Part shown: in pieces, positions 25,901 to 35,674 of the stretch
How the letters are laid out: each line of letters begins with the position of its first letter
Numbering within the stretch: the first letter of the stretch is position 1
DNA from: Streptomyces platensis
GTDB lineage: Bacteria > Actinomycetota > Actinomycetes > Streptomycetales > Streptomycetaceae
Assembly: GCF_008704855.1 (NCBI RefSeq)
Contig: NZ_CP023691.1
Span: forward strand, 3,906,001 to 3,970,000
Length of the DNA stretch: 64,000 nt
Direction of reading: 5' to 3'
Program-made: the position numbers and the translations under genes
The notes under the pieces: model-generated
Databases searched by the model: none
Told to the model about the DNA's origin: nothing
The model's input: only the letters and a program-made list of their open reading frames with translations

Positions 25901-27235
25901 TCAGGCGCGGGCGTGCCGGGAGCTGCGGGCCGCCGCGCCGGCCCGTTCCACCAGGGACACCAGATGCTCATTGACCAGCTCGGGCCGCTCCAGCATCACC
26001 AGATGGCCGGCGCCGGGGACACAGACCAGCTCCGCGTCGGGCAGCACCTCGGCGATCGCCTGGCTGTGGTCGGCCGGGGTGATCAGATCGCTCTCCCCGG
26101 CGAGCACCAGCGCGGGCACCGCGTCGTACGCGACCAGCGCCTCGGTCTTGTCATGCACCGCGAACGCCGGGAAGAACTCGGCGACCACATCGATCGGGGT
26201 CGCCTCGATCAGCCGCTCGCCGAACCGCGCGATACCCGGGTCCACCTTCTCCGGCGTCCCGAACGAGTAGCGCTTGATCAGCCCCGCGAAGAGGTCGGCG
26301 GTGGCCCGCCGCCCGCGCTCGACGATCTCGCGCTGCCAGCCCAGCGCCCTCAGCACGCCCGGCGCGAGCCAGTGGAAGGCCTTGACGCCCATGGACGGCA
26401 GCCCGAAGCCGACCTCGCTGAGCCGGCCCGCGGACGTGCCGATCAGGGCCACCCCGACCACCCGCTCCGCGACGTACTCGGGGAACTGATCGGCCAGCGC
26501 CATCACCGTCATCCCGCCCATGGAGTGCCCGACCAGCACGATCGGCCCCTCGGGCACCGCGGCGTCCAGCACCGCCTTCAGGTCCCGGCCCAGCAGGTCG
26601 ATGGTGACCGGTTCCGTGCCGTCGATCTGGCTGTGGCCGCGCGAGGAGCGGCCGTGGCTGCGCTGGTCCCAGTGGACGGTGCGTACCGCGCCGCGCAGCG
26701 CGGAGCGCTGGAAGTGCCAGGAGTCCTGGCTGAGGCAGTAGCCGTGGCTGAAGACGACCGTGGGGGCCGTGCCACGCCGGCCCAGCGCCGCCGACAGCCG
26801 CTTGCGCAGACCGCCCTGGGCCTCCTGCGCGGCCCGCGCCTCCTTGCCGCGCACCGGCTTGGCGGACCGGTCGGCCTTGCTGCCCTTGCCGTTCCTGACC
26901 TTGCCCGGGTGGTCGTCCTTCTCCGGCCGGCCCGTCTCCACGCCCGGCTCGTCGACCTCGTAATACAGCTCGGTGCCGTCCTCGGCGATCGCCGCGCCCG
27001 GGGTGCCGCGCAGCGTGCCGTACGGGCCGGCGGCGTCCAGTGCGAGCCGGGCCCGGCGGCGCATCCCGCGGCCGACCGTCATCCGCTCTATCGCCACACC
27101 GGCCGCGGCGCCCGCCGCGACCACCCCGATCGCGGCACCGGCCACGCCGGCGTGCCGGCCCGCCCGTGCCCAGTTGCCGGCCGCCTCGACGGCCGTCTCG
27201 ACCGCCTGCGCGGCGGCCTCCTGTCCCTCGGTCAT
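25901..27235 (-). CDS. Alpha/beta hydrolase with N-terminal hydrophobic region
   Basis: The 444-residue protein has an alpha/beta-hydrolase fold: oxyanion region FSHGYCLS, nucleophile in GHSMGG, acid in LAGESDLITP and His in GAGHLVMLE. A Gly/Ala-rich hydrophobic stretch at about 27-50 and a long basic linker (about 105-150) precede the domain, so it may be membrane-associated. Its ATG overlaps the alr stop (ATGA), indicating coupling to alr. The substrate is unknown. Confidence 0.88.
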   Translation of the reverse strand: MTEGQEAAAQAVETAVEAAGNWARAGRHAGVAGAAIGVVAAGAAAGVAIERMTVGRGMRRRARLALDAAGPYGTLRGTPGAAIAEDGTELYYEVDEPGVETGRPEKDDHPGKVRNGKGSKADRSAKPVRGKEARAAQEAQGGLRKRLSAALGRRGTAPTVVFSHGYCLSQDSWHFQRSALRGAVRTVHWDQRSHGRSSRGHSQIDGTEPVTIDLLGRDLKAVLDAAVPEGPIVLVGHSMGGMTVMALADQFPEYVAERVVGVALIGTSAGRLSEVGFGLPSMGVKAFHWLAPGVLRALGWQREIVERGRRATADLFAGLIKRYSFGTPEKVDPGIARFGERLIEATPIDVVAEFFPAFAVHDKTEALVAYDAVPALVLAGESDLITPADHSQAIAEVLPDAELVCVPGAGHLVMLERPELVNEHLVSLVERAGAAARSSRHARA

Positions 27236-28419
27236 GCCGTACCCCCCGTGAGCGCGCTGTCTCCTTCGGCTTCGCTCCGTATGCCGCTGTCCACATAGAC
27301 GCGCGGGACCCGGCTTCCGATCCGGGTGACGATCTCGTAGCCGATGGTTCCGGCCACCCTGGCCCAGTCCTCCGCGGTCGGCTCACCGCGGTCCCCCGGG
27401 CCGAACAGCACCGCCGGATCCCCCGGCTCGGCGCTGTCGCCGCCCAGATCGACCACGAACTGGTCCATCGCGATCCGCCCGGCGACCGTCCGCCACTTGC
27501 CGGCGACCAGCACCGGGCCGGTGCCGGAGGCGTGCCGCGGGATGCCGTCCGCATAGCCGAGCGGGACCAGCGCCAGGGAGGTCTCCCCGGGCGTCGTGTA
27601 GTGGTGCCCGTACGACACGCCGTGGCCGCCCGGGACGCGCTTGACCGAGGCGAGCGAGGCCTCCAGCGTCATCGCGGGCCGCAGCCCGAAGTCCTGCGAG
27701 GTCCCGACCTCGGGGCTGGGCGAGACGCCGTAGATACCGATACCGGTACGGACCAGGTCGAAGTGCGCCTCGGGGAGGGTCAGCAGCGCCGGGGTGTTGG
27801 CGATATGCCGCACCTCGGGGTGCAGCCCGGCCCGCTCGGCGGTCCGCAACCCCTCCTGGAAGACGGCCAGCTGGGCGGCGATCGAGGGGTGGCCGGGCTC
27901 GTCGGCGCAGGCGAAGTGCGACCAGACACCGCTGACCGTCAGCACGCCCTCGGCCTCGGCGGCCCGGGCGGCGGCGGTCAGCTCCGGCCAGTCGGCGGGG
28001 GCGCAGCCGTTGCGGCCGAGCCCGGTGTCGATCTTGAGCTGGACGCGGGCGGCACGGCCGCACTCCCGGGCCGCCGCGGTCACCTCGCGCAGCGCCCACA
28101 GCCCGCTCACCGCGACCTCGATGTCCTGCTCGATGGCCCGGCGCCAGGGGCCGCCCGGCGTCCACAGCCAGCACAGCAGCCGCCCGGTGTCACCGGCCGC
28201 CCGCAGCGCGAAGGCCTCCTCGGGCAGCGCCGTACCCAGCCAGCCCGCACCGGCCTCACGGGCGGCGCGCGCACAGCGCACCGCTCCGTGTCCATAGCCG
28301 TCGGACTTGACCACGGCCATCAGCTCTGCCCGGGGTGCGCGGTCCCGCAGGGCACGCACATTCGACCGCACGGCGGCGAGGTCGATGGTGGCGCGGGCGC
28401 GCTTCGCTGTCTCGTTCAT
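27232..28419 (-). CDS. alr: Alanine racemase
   Basis: This PLP enzyme makes D-alanine for peptidoglycan. The PLP lysine is in AVVKSDGYGHGA (K38), and the second catalytic residue is the Tyr in GVSYGHHY. The substrate segment PLGYADGIPR is also present. It has 395 aa, normal length. ATG 28419 follows GAGGGGG. It overlaps the downstream hydrolase by four bases. Confidence 0.96.
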   Translation of the reverse strand: MNETAKRARATIDLAAVRSNVRALRDRAPRAELMAVVKSDGYGHGAVRCARAAREAGAGWLGTALPEEAFALRAAGDTGRLLCWLWTPGGPWRRAIEQDIEVAVSGLWALREVTAAARECGRAARVQLKIDTGLGRNGCAPADWPELTAAARAAEAEGVLTVSGVWSHFACADEPGHPSIAAQLAVFQEGLRTAERAGLHPEVRHIANTPALLTLPEAHFDLVRTGIGIYGVSPSPEVGTSQDFGLRPAMTLEASLASVKRVPGGHGVSYGHHYTTPGETSLALVPLGYADGIPRHASGTGPVLVAGKWRTVAGRIAMDQFVVDLGGDSAEPGDPAVLFGPGDRGEPTAEDWARVAGTIGYEIVTRIGSRVPRVYVDSGIRSEAEGDSALTGGTA

Positions 28420-28478
28420 CCCCCTCAGTGTCGCAGGCGACGCCGCGGGGCCCCGGGGGACGGGCGCGGAAAGCGTGC

Positions 28479-29297
28479 TCACACGCCGGGCTTCCGCCCC
28501 CAGACGTACACGGTGTCGCCCTTCCTCAGCACTTCCCACGCCCGCCGCGCGTCCGTCATGGTGAGGTTGACGCAGCCGTGCGAGCCGGCCCCCGAGAAGA
28601 TGTCCTCGTATACGCCGTGCAGCGCCTCCCCGCGGTCGAAGAACTGGGCGTAGGGCATCCGCGTGCCGTAGAGGTTCGAGATGTGGTGCCGGTGGCGCAG
28701 ATAGATCCGGTACGAGCCGGTGCGGGTCTCCATCGTCGGCGCACCGGACCGGATCGCCACCGGTTCGAGGATCACCTGGCCGCCCTGCTGCACCCACATC
28801 AGCTGCCGGTTCAGGTCGACACACGCGGTCCGCTGGGCGAGGGCGGGGCAGTTCCCGGCCCGGTTGGGGTCCTTCCTGGCCCGCATCACCCGCACGATCG
28901 CCCCCGTGACCGGGCCGGCGAAGCCGGTCGCCGGCGCGATGCGGTGGGCCTGCTGGAACCGCCGGATCGCCCGGCAGTCCCCCGTGCTCTGCCGCCCGTC
29001 CACCTGCCGCCCCAGATAGCGCTCCGCCTGCCGCTGGTAGGGCCCGGTGGAGGCGCTGCACCGGGCCGCCCGGCCGGCGGGCGCCGCCTCGGACCGCGGC
29101 ACGTACTCGATGTGCCGGGGCCGGGTGGTCTCCCGCACCGCGCGCGGCAGCCCGGGAACCAGGGCGGGCAGGCGGTACGCGGCGGACGGGGACGCCACGG
29201 TGGGCGACGGCGCCACGGCCACCGCGGGCGGCCCGGCAACGAGGAGCGAGGCGCCGACCAGCAGCGCCGAAAGGGTGCGTTTCATGCCCTCACGCAT
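28479..29297 (-). CDS. Secreted L,D-transpeptidase with peptidoglycan-binding domain
   Basis: The 272-residue protein starts with a signal peptide (MKRTLSALLVGASLLVAGPP), continues with a peptidoglycan-binding-type helical repeat (about 95-140) and ends with a YkuD catalytic domain containing HGVYEDIFSGAGSHGCVNL. The Cys in SHGC is the nucleophile. It should make 3-3 cross-links or remodel peptidoglycan. Two starts are possible, 29297 or ATG 29285, with a GAGGG between them; neither is clearly better. It lies upstream of alr on the same strand. Confidence 0.9.
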   Translation of the reverse strand: MREGMKRTLSALLVGASLLVAGPPAVAVAPSPTVASPSAAYRLPALVPGLPRAVRETTRPRHIEYVPRSEAAPAGRAARCSASTGPYQRQAERYLGRQVDGRQSTGDCRAIRRFQQAHRIAPATGFAGPVTGAIVRVMRARKDPNRAGNCPALAQRTACVDLNRQLMWVQQGGQVILEPVAIRSGAPTMETRTGSYRIYLRHRHHISNLYGTRMPYAQFFDRGEALHGVYEDIFSGAGSHGCVNLTMTDARRAWEVLRKGDTVYVWGRKPGV

Positions 29298-29392
29298 GCC
29301 GTGGGCGCGCGGCCATACCGCCCGCCGGGCGCCAGGTTCGCCCTGGTGCCCGCACCGTTCCCCCGCGGGGCGTAACGCCGCCCCGGCAGCTG

Positions 29393-30817
29393 TCAGTGCG
29401 TCACATCACGCCAGGCGGCGCCCAGATGGGCGGCGACCTCGGAGGCCAGGACCGGCGCGCCGTCCGGCCCGGCCGCGCGGCGCGCCGCCAGCCCGTGCAG
29501 ATACGCGCCGACGGATCCGGCGTCCCGCGCCGGCAGTCCCGCGGCGAGCAACGACCCGGTCACCCCCGACAGCACATCCCCGCTCCCGGCCGTCGCCAGC
29601 CAGCCGGTCCCGGTGGGGTTGACCCGTACGGGACCGTCCGCCTCCGCGACCAGCGTCGTCGAGCCCTTGAGCAGCACCGTGGCCCCGTAGCGCGCCGCCA
29701 ACTCCCGTACGGAGGCCAGCCGCGCCGCCTCGACCTCCTCGCGCCCGCGCCCGAGCAGCGCGGCGGCCTCCCCCGCGTGCGGCGTCAGCAAGGTCTCTGC
29801 CCTGCGCGCCCGGACCCGCTCCGGCGTCAGGAAGCGCAGGCCGTCCGCGTCCACCAGCACCGGCACATCCGCCGCCAGCACGTCCTCCAGCGCGTCCGCC
29901 TCGTCTCCGATGCCGGGCCCGATCACCCACGCCTGCACCCGGCCGGCCTTGTCCGGCGGTCCGGGGTGCACCAGCGTCTCCGGGAAGCGCGCCAGCACCG
30001 CGTCGGCGGCCGGGCCGACATACCGCACGGCCCCCGCGCCGCCCCGCAGCGCGCCCGCCACCGCGAGCACCGCCGCCCCCGGATACCGCGCGGACCCGGC
30101 GACCACCCCGACCACGCCCCGCCGGTACTTGTCGCTCTCGGGCGCCGGACGCGGCAACAGCTCCGCCACGTCCTCATGCTGCAACGCCTCCAGTTCGGCC
30201 TCCTGCGGCAGCGTGAGCCCGATGTCGACCAGCCGCAGCGCCCCGGCCCGGTCCCGCGCCGGGTCGATCAGCAGCCCCGGCTTGTACGCACCGAACGTCA
30301 CCGTCGCATCGGCCCGTACGGCGTCCCCGTGCACCTCGCCGCTGTCCGCGTCCACCCCGCTGGGCAGATCGACCGCGACCACCGGCGCCGACTCCCATGC
30401 CGCCCGCGCGAGTTGCGCGGCCTCCGGGCGCAGCCCACCGCGCCCGCCGATCCCGACGATGCCGTCCACGACGAGGTCGGCGCGGCCGATGTCCCGCGGC
30501 GCGTCGTCCGAAACGCGTCCCCCGGCGGCCCGCAGCGCGGCCAGTCCGCCCTGGTGGGCCCGTTCGGGCGAGAGCAGCACCGCCGCCACCCCGGCCCCGC
30601 GCCGGGCCAGCCGGGCGCCGGCGTACAGCGCGTCCCCGCCGTTGTCACCGCTGCCCACCAGCAGCACCACCCGGCTGCCGTACACCTTGCCCAGCAACTC
30701 CCCGCAGGCCACGGCCAGTCCGGCCGCCGCCCGCTGCATCAGGGCCCCTTCGGGCAGCCGGGCCATGAGCTCGCGCTCGGCGGTCCGTACGGTCTCCACG
30801 CTGTAGGCAGTCCTCAT
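29393..30817 (-). CDS. nnr: Bifunctional NAD(P)H-hydrate repair enzyme
   Basis: It has an N-terminal YjeF epimerase domain (about 1-205, with LLVGSGDNGGDALY) fused to a C-terminal ADP-dependent (S)-NAD(P)H-hydrate dehydratase of ribokinase fold (about 220-470, with LTPHAGEAAALLG and GTGWLATAGSGDVLSGV). It repairs hydrated NAD(P)H. The total of 474 aa is normal for the fusion. It lies upstream of the L,D-transpeptidase gene and downstream of acpS on the same strand. Confidence 0.95.
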   Translation of the reverse strand: MRTAYSVETVRTAERELMARLPEGALMQRAAAGLAVACGELLGKVYGSRVVLLVGSGDNGGDALYAGARLARRGAGVAAVLLSPERAHQGGLAALRAAGGRVSDDAPRDIGRADLVVDGIVGIGGRGGLRPEAAQLARAAWESAPVVAVDLPSGVDADSGEVHGDAVRADATVTFGAYKPGLLIDPARDRAGALRLVDIGLTLPQEAELEALQHEDVAELLPRPAPESDKYRRGVVGVVAGSARYPGAAVLAVAGALRGGAGAVRYVGPAADAVLARFPETLVHPGPPDKAGRVQAWVIGPGIGDEADALEDVLAADVPVLVDADGLRFLTPERVRARRAETLLTPHAGEAAALLGRGREEVEAARLASVRELAARYGATVLLKGSTTLVAEADGPVRVNPTGTGWLATAGSGDVLSGVTGSLLAAGLPARDAGSVGAYLHGLAARRAAGPDGAPVLASEVAAHLGAAWRDVTH

Positions 30818-30914
30818 ACCGCCAAGTCTCGCCCCTCACCTACCAGGTGCGGGGGATTTCCCCCCGCCCGAGGACGGCGCCCGCCACGACGGACCGGGCA
30901 GGCGCCGCACCGGC

Positions 30915-31283
30915 TCACCCCTCGGCGATCACCACGGCGGAGGCGACCCCCGCGTCATGGCTCAGCGACACATGCCACGAGCGGACCCCGAGCTCCGCCG
31001 CCCGTGCCTCGACCGTGCCCTGCACCCGCAGCCGCGGCTGCCCGCTGTCCTCGACGTACACCTCGGCATCGGTCCAGCGCAGCCCGCTCGGCGCCCCGAG
31101 CGCCTTGGCCAGCGCCTCCTTGGCGGCGAACCGCGCCGCCAGGGAGGCGATGCCGCGCCGTTCACCGCTCGGCAATATCAGCTCGTCCTCGATGAACAGC
31201 CGATGCGCCAGCTCCGGCGTGCGCTCCAGCGCCGCCTCGAACCGGTCGATCTCGGCGACATCGATCCCCACCCCGATGATCAC
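30915..31283 (-). CDS. acpS: Holo-[acyl-carrier-protein] synthase
   Basis: AcpS transfers phosphopantetheine from CoA to ACP. The 122-residue protein has IGVGIDVAEIDRFE at the N-terminus (Mg-binding Asp) and RFAAKEALAKALG. The ATG overlaps the glmS stop by 4 bases (ATGA), so the two are translationally coupled. Confidence 0.96.
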   Translation of the reverse strand: MIIGVGIDVAEIDRFEAALERTPELAHRLFIEDELILPSGERRGIASLAARFAAKEALAKALGAPSGLRWTDAEVYVEDSGQPRLRVQGTVEARAAELGVRSWHVSLSHDAGVASAVVIAEG

Positions 31284-33127
31284 TCCACCGTCACCGACTT
31301 GGCGAGGTTGCGCGGCTGGTCGACCTCGTTGCCACGGGCGGTGGCCAGTTCACAGGCGAAGACCTGCAACGGGACGGTGGACACCAGCGGCTGGAGCAGC
31401 ACCGGCGTCCGCGGGATCCGTACGAGGTGGTCGGCGTAGGGCACGACGGTCTCGTCGCCCTCCTCCGCGATGACGATGGTCCGCGCGCCCCGGGCCCGGA
31501 TCTCCTGGATGTTCGACACGATCTTGTCGTGCAGCACGGACCGCCCGCGCGGCGACGGCACCACGACGACGACCGGCAGATCGTCCTCGATCAGCGCGAT
31601 CGGCCCGTGCTTGAGCTCCCCGGCCGCGAAGCCCTCCGCATGCATGTACGCAAGCTCCTTGAGCTTCAGCGCACCCTCCAGCGCCACCGGATAGCCCACA
31701 TGCCGCCCGAGGAACAGCACCGTGTTCTTGTCGGCGAGGGAGCGCGCCAGCTCCCGTACCGGCTCCATCGTGCCGAGCACCTGCTCGACCTGGGTGCCGA
31801 TGGCGGCCAGTTCGCGCACCACCGCCCGGATCTCGTCGCCCCACTTCGTGCCCCGCACCTGCGCGACGTACAGCGCCACCAGATAGCAGGCCACCAGCTG
31901 CGTAAGAAACGCCTTCGTCGACGCCACCGCCACCTCGGGCCCGGCGTGCGTGTACAGCACCGCGTCCGACTCCCGCGGGATGGTCGAGCCGTTCGTGTTG
32001 CAGATGGCGAGCACCTTCGCGCCCTGCTCACGGGCGTGCCGCAGCGCCATCAGGGTGTCCATCGTCTCGCCGGACTGGCTGATCGCGATCACCAGCGTGT
32101 GCCGGTCCAGGATCGGGTCGCGGTAGCGGAATTCGCTGGCCAGCTCGGTCTCGCAGGGGATCCGCGTCCAGTGCTCGATCGCGTACTTGGCGATCATCCC
32201 CGCGTGGTACGCCGTCCCGCACGCCACGATGACGACCTTGTCGACCTCGCGCAGCACCTCCGGCGGGATCCGCACCTCGTCCAGCGACAGCACGCCCGAC
32301 GCGTCGATCCGCCCCAGCAGCGTGTCCGCGACGGCCTTCGGCTGCTCCGCGATCTCCTTCAGCATGAAGTAGTCGTAGCCGCCCTTCTCGGCGGCCGAGG
32401 CGTCCCAGTCGACGTGGTACTCGCGCACCTCGGCGGGCGCCCCGTCGAAGTCGGTGACCGTCACGGCCTCCCGGCGCAGCTCCACGACCTGGTCCTGGCC
32501 CAGCTCGATCGCCTCGCGGGTGTGCGCGATGAACGCCGCCACATCGGAGGCCAGGAAGGCCTCGCCGTCCCCGACGCCCACCACCAGCGGCGAGTTCCGG
32601 CGCGCCCCGACGACCACATCCGGCTCATCGGCATGCACCGCGACCAGCGTGAACGCGCCCTCCAGCCGCCGGCACACCTGCCGCATCGCCTCGGCCAGCT
32701 CACCGCACGACGAGTAGCACTCCGCGAGCAGATGCGCCACGACCTCGGTGTCCGTCTCGGATGCCAACTCGTGCCCGCGGTCGGTGAGTTCGGCGCGCAG
32801 CCCGGCGAAGTTCTCGATGATGCCGTTGTGCACGACCGAGACCCGGCCGGCGTTGTCCAGATGCGGATGGGCGTTCTCGTCGGTGGGCCCGCCGTGCGTG
32901 GCCCACCGGGTGTGCCCGATCCCCGTCGCACCGGCCGGCAGCGGACGGTCCGCCAGCTCCTTCTCCAGGTTGGCCAGTTTCCCGGCCTTCTTGGCCGCCG
33001 CCAGACCACCATCGGCCAGCACGGCGACCCCCGCCGAGTCATACCCGCGGTACTCCAGCCGCTTCAGCCCGGCCAGGACGACGTCAAGGGCGCTCTGCCC
33101 GCCCACATATCCCACGATTCCGCACAT
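31280..33127 (-). CDS. glmS: Glutamine-fructose-6-phosphate aminotransferase (isomerising)
   Basis: This enzyme makes glucosamine 6-phosphate, the entry to UDP-GlcNAc. Cys2 of MCGIVGYVG is the glutaminase nucleophile, and two SIS domains follow (AISQSGETMDTL and FLGRHVGYPVALEGALKLKE in part). It has 615 aa and the C-terminus ends LAKSVTVE. I chose the ATG that gives Cys2; a longer frame to 33220 is spurious. GlmM, the next enzyme of the pathway, lies at 38807-40165. No glmS ribozyme is visible in the 85-bp leader. Confidence 0.97.
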   Translation of the reverse strand: MCGIVGYVGGQSALDVVLAGLKRLEYRGYDSAGVAVLADGGLAAAKKAGKLANLEKELADRPLPAGATGIGHTRWATHGGPTDENAHPHLDNAGRVSVVHNGIIENFAGLRAELTDRGHELASETDTEVVAHLLAECYSSCGELAEAMRQVCRRLEGAFTLVAVHADEPDVVVGARRNSPLVVGVGDGEAFLASDVAAFIAHTREAIELGQDQVVELRREAVTVTDFDGAPAEVREYHVDWDASAAEKGGYDYFMLKEIAEQPKAVADTLLGRIDASGVLSLDEVRIPPEVLREVDKVVIVACGTAYHAGMIAKYAIEHWTRIPCETELASEFRYRDPILDRHTLVIAISQSGETMDTLMALRHAREQGAKVLAICNTNGSTIPRESDAVLYTHAGPEVAVASTKAFLTQLVACYLVALYVAQVRGTKWGDEIRAVVRELAAIGTQVEQVLGTMEPVRELARSLADKNTVLFLGRHVGYPVALEGALKLKELAYMHAEGFAAGELKHGPIALIEDDLPVVVVVPSPRGRSVLHDKIVSNIQEIRARGARTIVIAEEGDETVVPYADHLVRIPRTPVLLQPLVSTVPLQVFACELATARGNEVDQPRNLAKSVTVE

Positions 33128-33212
33128 GGAGGCAGCGTACGCGCCACGTCCCGCACCACGGCGGTACGGCAACGCGCCCGGCTCCGCGGCCGTAGCGCCT
33201 GCCCTGAAAGGG

Positions 33213-34550
33213 TCACCCACCCGCTCCGGGACCGGCGTCCGGCAGGAAGCCCTGAAGGTGTCGGGTGCGACTGTCCTTCACCCACCACCGGGCCATGAAC
33301 AAGGCGCCATAAGCAACAGCGCACAAGATGAGCGTCGCCCAGCGTCCAACACCGACGGCGACCACGCTGAGCGCGAACACCCCCACCAGAAGCCACCACA
33401 ACCCACCAGCGTGCAGCTTCGGATCCCAGGCCGGGAACGTCCGAATCGCCCGCAAGCCGTCTCCCCCGGGGAGGGACCCGGCAGTAGGTACAGGGGTGCC
33501 CTCCGGACAGTCCGACGCATCGGCGACCCTGAGGACACCCCGCACACATCGCTGCCCGTCCAGGACCAGCACCGCGCGGACCCGCTTCGGTCCAGGGCGA
33601 CTGTCGGCGACTTTCTCCCAGTACAGCTTTGCTTGAAGGCCCTTGATTTCCCGGGAAAGCTGAGCGGGATCGACCACCGGGTCAAGCAGCATTTCCAGGA
33701 AGCCTCCCTCAGCGTGAACGAGTTTCAGCCGAGGCTTCGGTTGTTTTGTCGTCACCCCCTTGCTGTCGGTGAGTTCATCCACCGCCACACCGACACTCTT
33801 CACCGTTACGGGGAGCGAACGACAAAGGCCCGCCATCACAGGGCGCCTAAGGCTGCGGGAAACCCTACTGGAAACCTCGCCAAGAACACCGCAGAGCGAG
33901 CAGAAGACTGCGAGGGCACCTACGCCTGCCAGCATGAGGGGATGCCCGGCGCCCCCCATCCTCTCTTCCAGGACCTCCCGGTCGGTGTTCACGAGAAAGC
34001 CAAGCTCGGCGGACGACGGTGCGTAGAGGGCCCAGATCTCGTCGCCGCGTTCCACCTGGCGCTTCGATGTGAACTCGGCTTTCTCGGATCTCGTTCCGGC
34101 ATCGAACGGTACGGATACCCGGGCAACCACCCTGTAGTTCCTCGAGTTCTTGCTCCGGACGTACTCGGACGAGAGTACTTTCTGAACGGACACCGCTTGA
34201 ATGCCGCCTTTGGCTTCGGTAATCCGAGCCGCTTCCGGGGAGGACGAAAGGGCCGCGTAGAAGAACAGTCCCACGGGCACGATGCCGGCGCACAATCCGG
34301 CGGCGATCCACCCACGATTGCGCTCAGGCCACCAGTGGCTACGCGTCCCGGTCCGCCCCTCTCGCGGCAAGGGCCCCCGCCGCAGACACACGAGGGCACC
34401 CACCAGGCCACCTGCCACCAGCGCAAGGCAGCCGAGCAGGTCCCAGCGCGGCAACAGGGCGGAGGGCCGCATCAACACCAGCAGCACAGCAGCCAGCATT
34501 CCTGCACCCGCCGCCGTGAGAAAGGCGTTGACGGCCCGGGTCCGAATCAT
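33213..34550 (-). CDS. Multi-spanning membrane protein of a type VII-associated cassette
   Basis: The 445-residue protein has hydrophobic segments at about 10-27, 36-56, 80-101, 205-224 and a pair at about 383-428. An outside-type domain lies at about 105-200 and a soluble domain at about 230-375. I recognise no enzymatic motif. Its ATG overlaps the stop of the WXG-like gene by 4 bp, so it belongs to that unit. By position it could be an immunity or partner protein; this is inference only. Its base composition is lower in GC than the neighbours. Confidence 0.75.
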   Translation of the reverse strand: MIRTRAVNAFLTAAGAGMLAAVLLVLMRPSALLPRWDLLGCLALVAGGLVGALVCLRRGPLPREGRTGTRSHWWPERNRGWIAAGLCAGIVPVGLFFYAALSSSPEAARITEAKGGIQAVSVQKVLSSEYVRSKNSRNYRVVARVSVPFDAGTRSEKAEFTSKRQVERGDEIWALYAPSSAELGFLVNTDREVLEERMGGAGHPLMLAGVGALAVFCSLCGVLGEVSSRVSRSLRRPVMAGLCRSLPVTVKSVGVAVDELTDSKGVTTKQPKPRLKLVHAEGGFLEMLLDPVVDPAQLSREIKGLQAKLYWEKVADSRPGPKRVRAVLVLDGQRCVRGVLRVADASDCPEGTPVPTAGSLPGGDGLRAIRTFPAWDPKLHAGGLWWLLVGVFALSVVAVGVGRWATLILCAVAYGALFMARWWVKDSRTRHLQGFLPDAGPGAGG

Positions 34551-35674
34551 CCGAAAGTATCCTTCACGCTTCGACTCTGAGGGGTTGACTTGGCATCAGG
34601 CTGCTTTTCCTCCGCCTCATCCTCCCCCTGGACCACAGCCTGGCCTGCTCCTGCCAAGCCCGCGCTGATCCCACCCATCGGGCCGTCGATCGACAGCGCG
34701 GGGCCGCTCCGCTCAGGCGCCGGGATGAAGCCCTCAGGCACCTGGAACCCTTCGGTCGGCTGATTGAGGCGCCCGACTCCCGCGACGGCCGCGCCACCCG
34801 CGGCACCACCAACGGCATTGGCTGCGGTACCCCACGCGAACTCTTCCAAGTTGGACGCATCGCCGTTTGCCGCCTTAACGGCCTCTGTACCCCAGCCGCC
34901 GACGACGTTGCCGGTGGCACCCCCAGCCGCTCCGCTCGCAGCTTCACGGAGCAACGTCGGCGCATGACTTCCTTCTACAAGTTTCGCGACCTTGAGCCCG
35001 GGTGCCGTACCCACAGCCGCACCCACCCCACCCTGCCAGGTCGCATCCCAGAGGTCCTTGCCGCTTACCGAGCCGCCAGACCATGCCGCGCCCGCAACAG
35101 ATCCCGCGGTGTTTCCCACCCAGTTGATGGCCACGTTCGTGAGAAACTTGTTCGCCTTCGCAAGCTGAGCAATGCGCCGGAACGCCGAAGCGAGCCGCGT
35201 GAGCATCGAGGCCAGGCGAGCAGAGACGCGAGCGGCCTGCGCGGCAAGGCGGGTCGCGTTGGCGGCCGCGGCTGCTCCTCCGAAGCCTAACGTCACGAAG
35301 GACAGAGCGACGCCGACGCCGATCGAGACGCCGATCTCGACGTAGATCGCATGGATCTCATCGTTGACCTCTTCGATGGAATCGGCGGCTTCATCGAGTC
35401 CCTTCGCCGCGTGGGTAAAGGTGGGCTCCGTCTTCTCAATGCCCGCCTTCAGCGCGTTCCAGTGGTGCTCGAAGGCATCGGCCGAATCGCCCTTCCAGTG
35501 TTCGCCGAGCGTCGCCTGTACCTTTTTATCGAGAGCATCGAAGGCTTCCTCCATCTCCGAGCCCATATTGCGCCAAGCTGTGGCTGCCGCCCGCAGGACA
35601 TCCGGCCGACCGCCGGGGTTCACGAGCTCCAGCCCGGCCTCGACGATCTCCTCGCCGACTCCTTCGTTGCTCAC
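34547..35674 (-). CDS. Putative type VII-secreted protein with WXG-like N-terminal domain
   Basis: The 375-residue protein has an N-terminal helical region with NPGGRPDVLRAAATAW (about 19-34) and a WKG motif at 60-62 in a helix-turn-helix, as in the signal domain of actinobacterial T7SS substrates. A hydrophobic Gly/Ala stretch (about 110-142) and a long Ala/Gly-rich middle follow, then a Pro/Ser tail. No nuclease, deaminase or other toxin domain is visible at the C-terminus. The GTG start overlaps the upstream stop (GTGA), and its own stop overlaps the next start. Confidence 0.78.
   Translation of the reverse strand: MSNEGVGEEIVEAGLELVNPGGRPDVLRAAATAWRNMGSEMEEAFDALDKKVQATLGEHWKGDSADAFEHHWNALKAGIEKTEPTFTHAAKGLDEAADSIEEVNDEIHAIYVEIGVSIGVGVALSFVTLGFGGAAAAANATRLAAQAARVSARLASMLTRLASAFRRIAQLAKANKFLTNVAINWVGNTAGSVAGAAWSGGSVSGKDLWDATWQGGVGAAVGTAPGLKVAKLVEGSHAPTLLREAASGAAGGATGNVVGGWGTEAVKAANGDASNLEEFAWGTAANAVGGAAGGAAVAGVGRLNQPTEGFQVPEGFIPAPERSGPALSIDGPMGGISAGLAGAGQAVVQGEDEAEEKQPDAKSTPQSRSVKDTFG

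Noticed and set aside
33128..33212. Possible glmS ribozyme upstream of glmS
   Set aside because: The 85-bp spacer is too short and shows no conserved ribozyme core.
34547..35674. Polymorphic toxin with nuclease or deaminase end
   Set aside because: The C-terminal third is Gly/Ala/Pro-rich with no catalytic motif, so only a T7-like N-terminus can be claimed.
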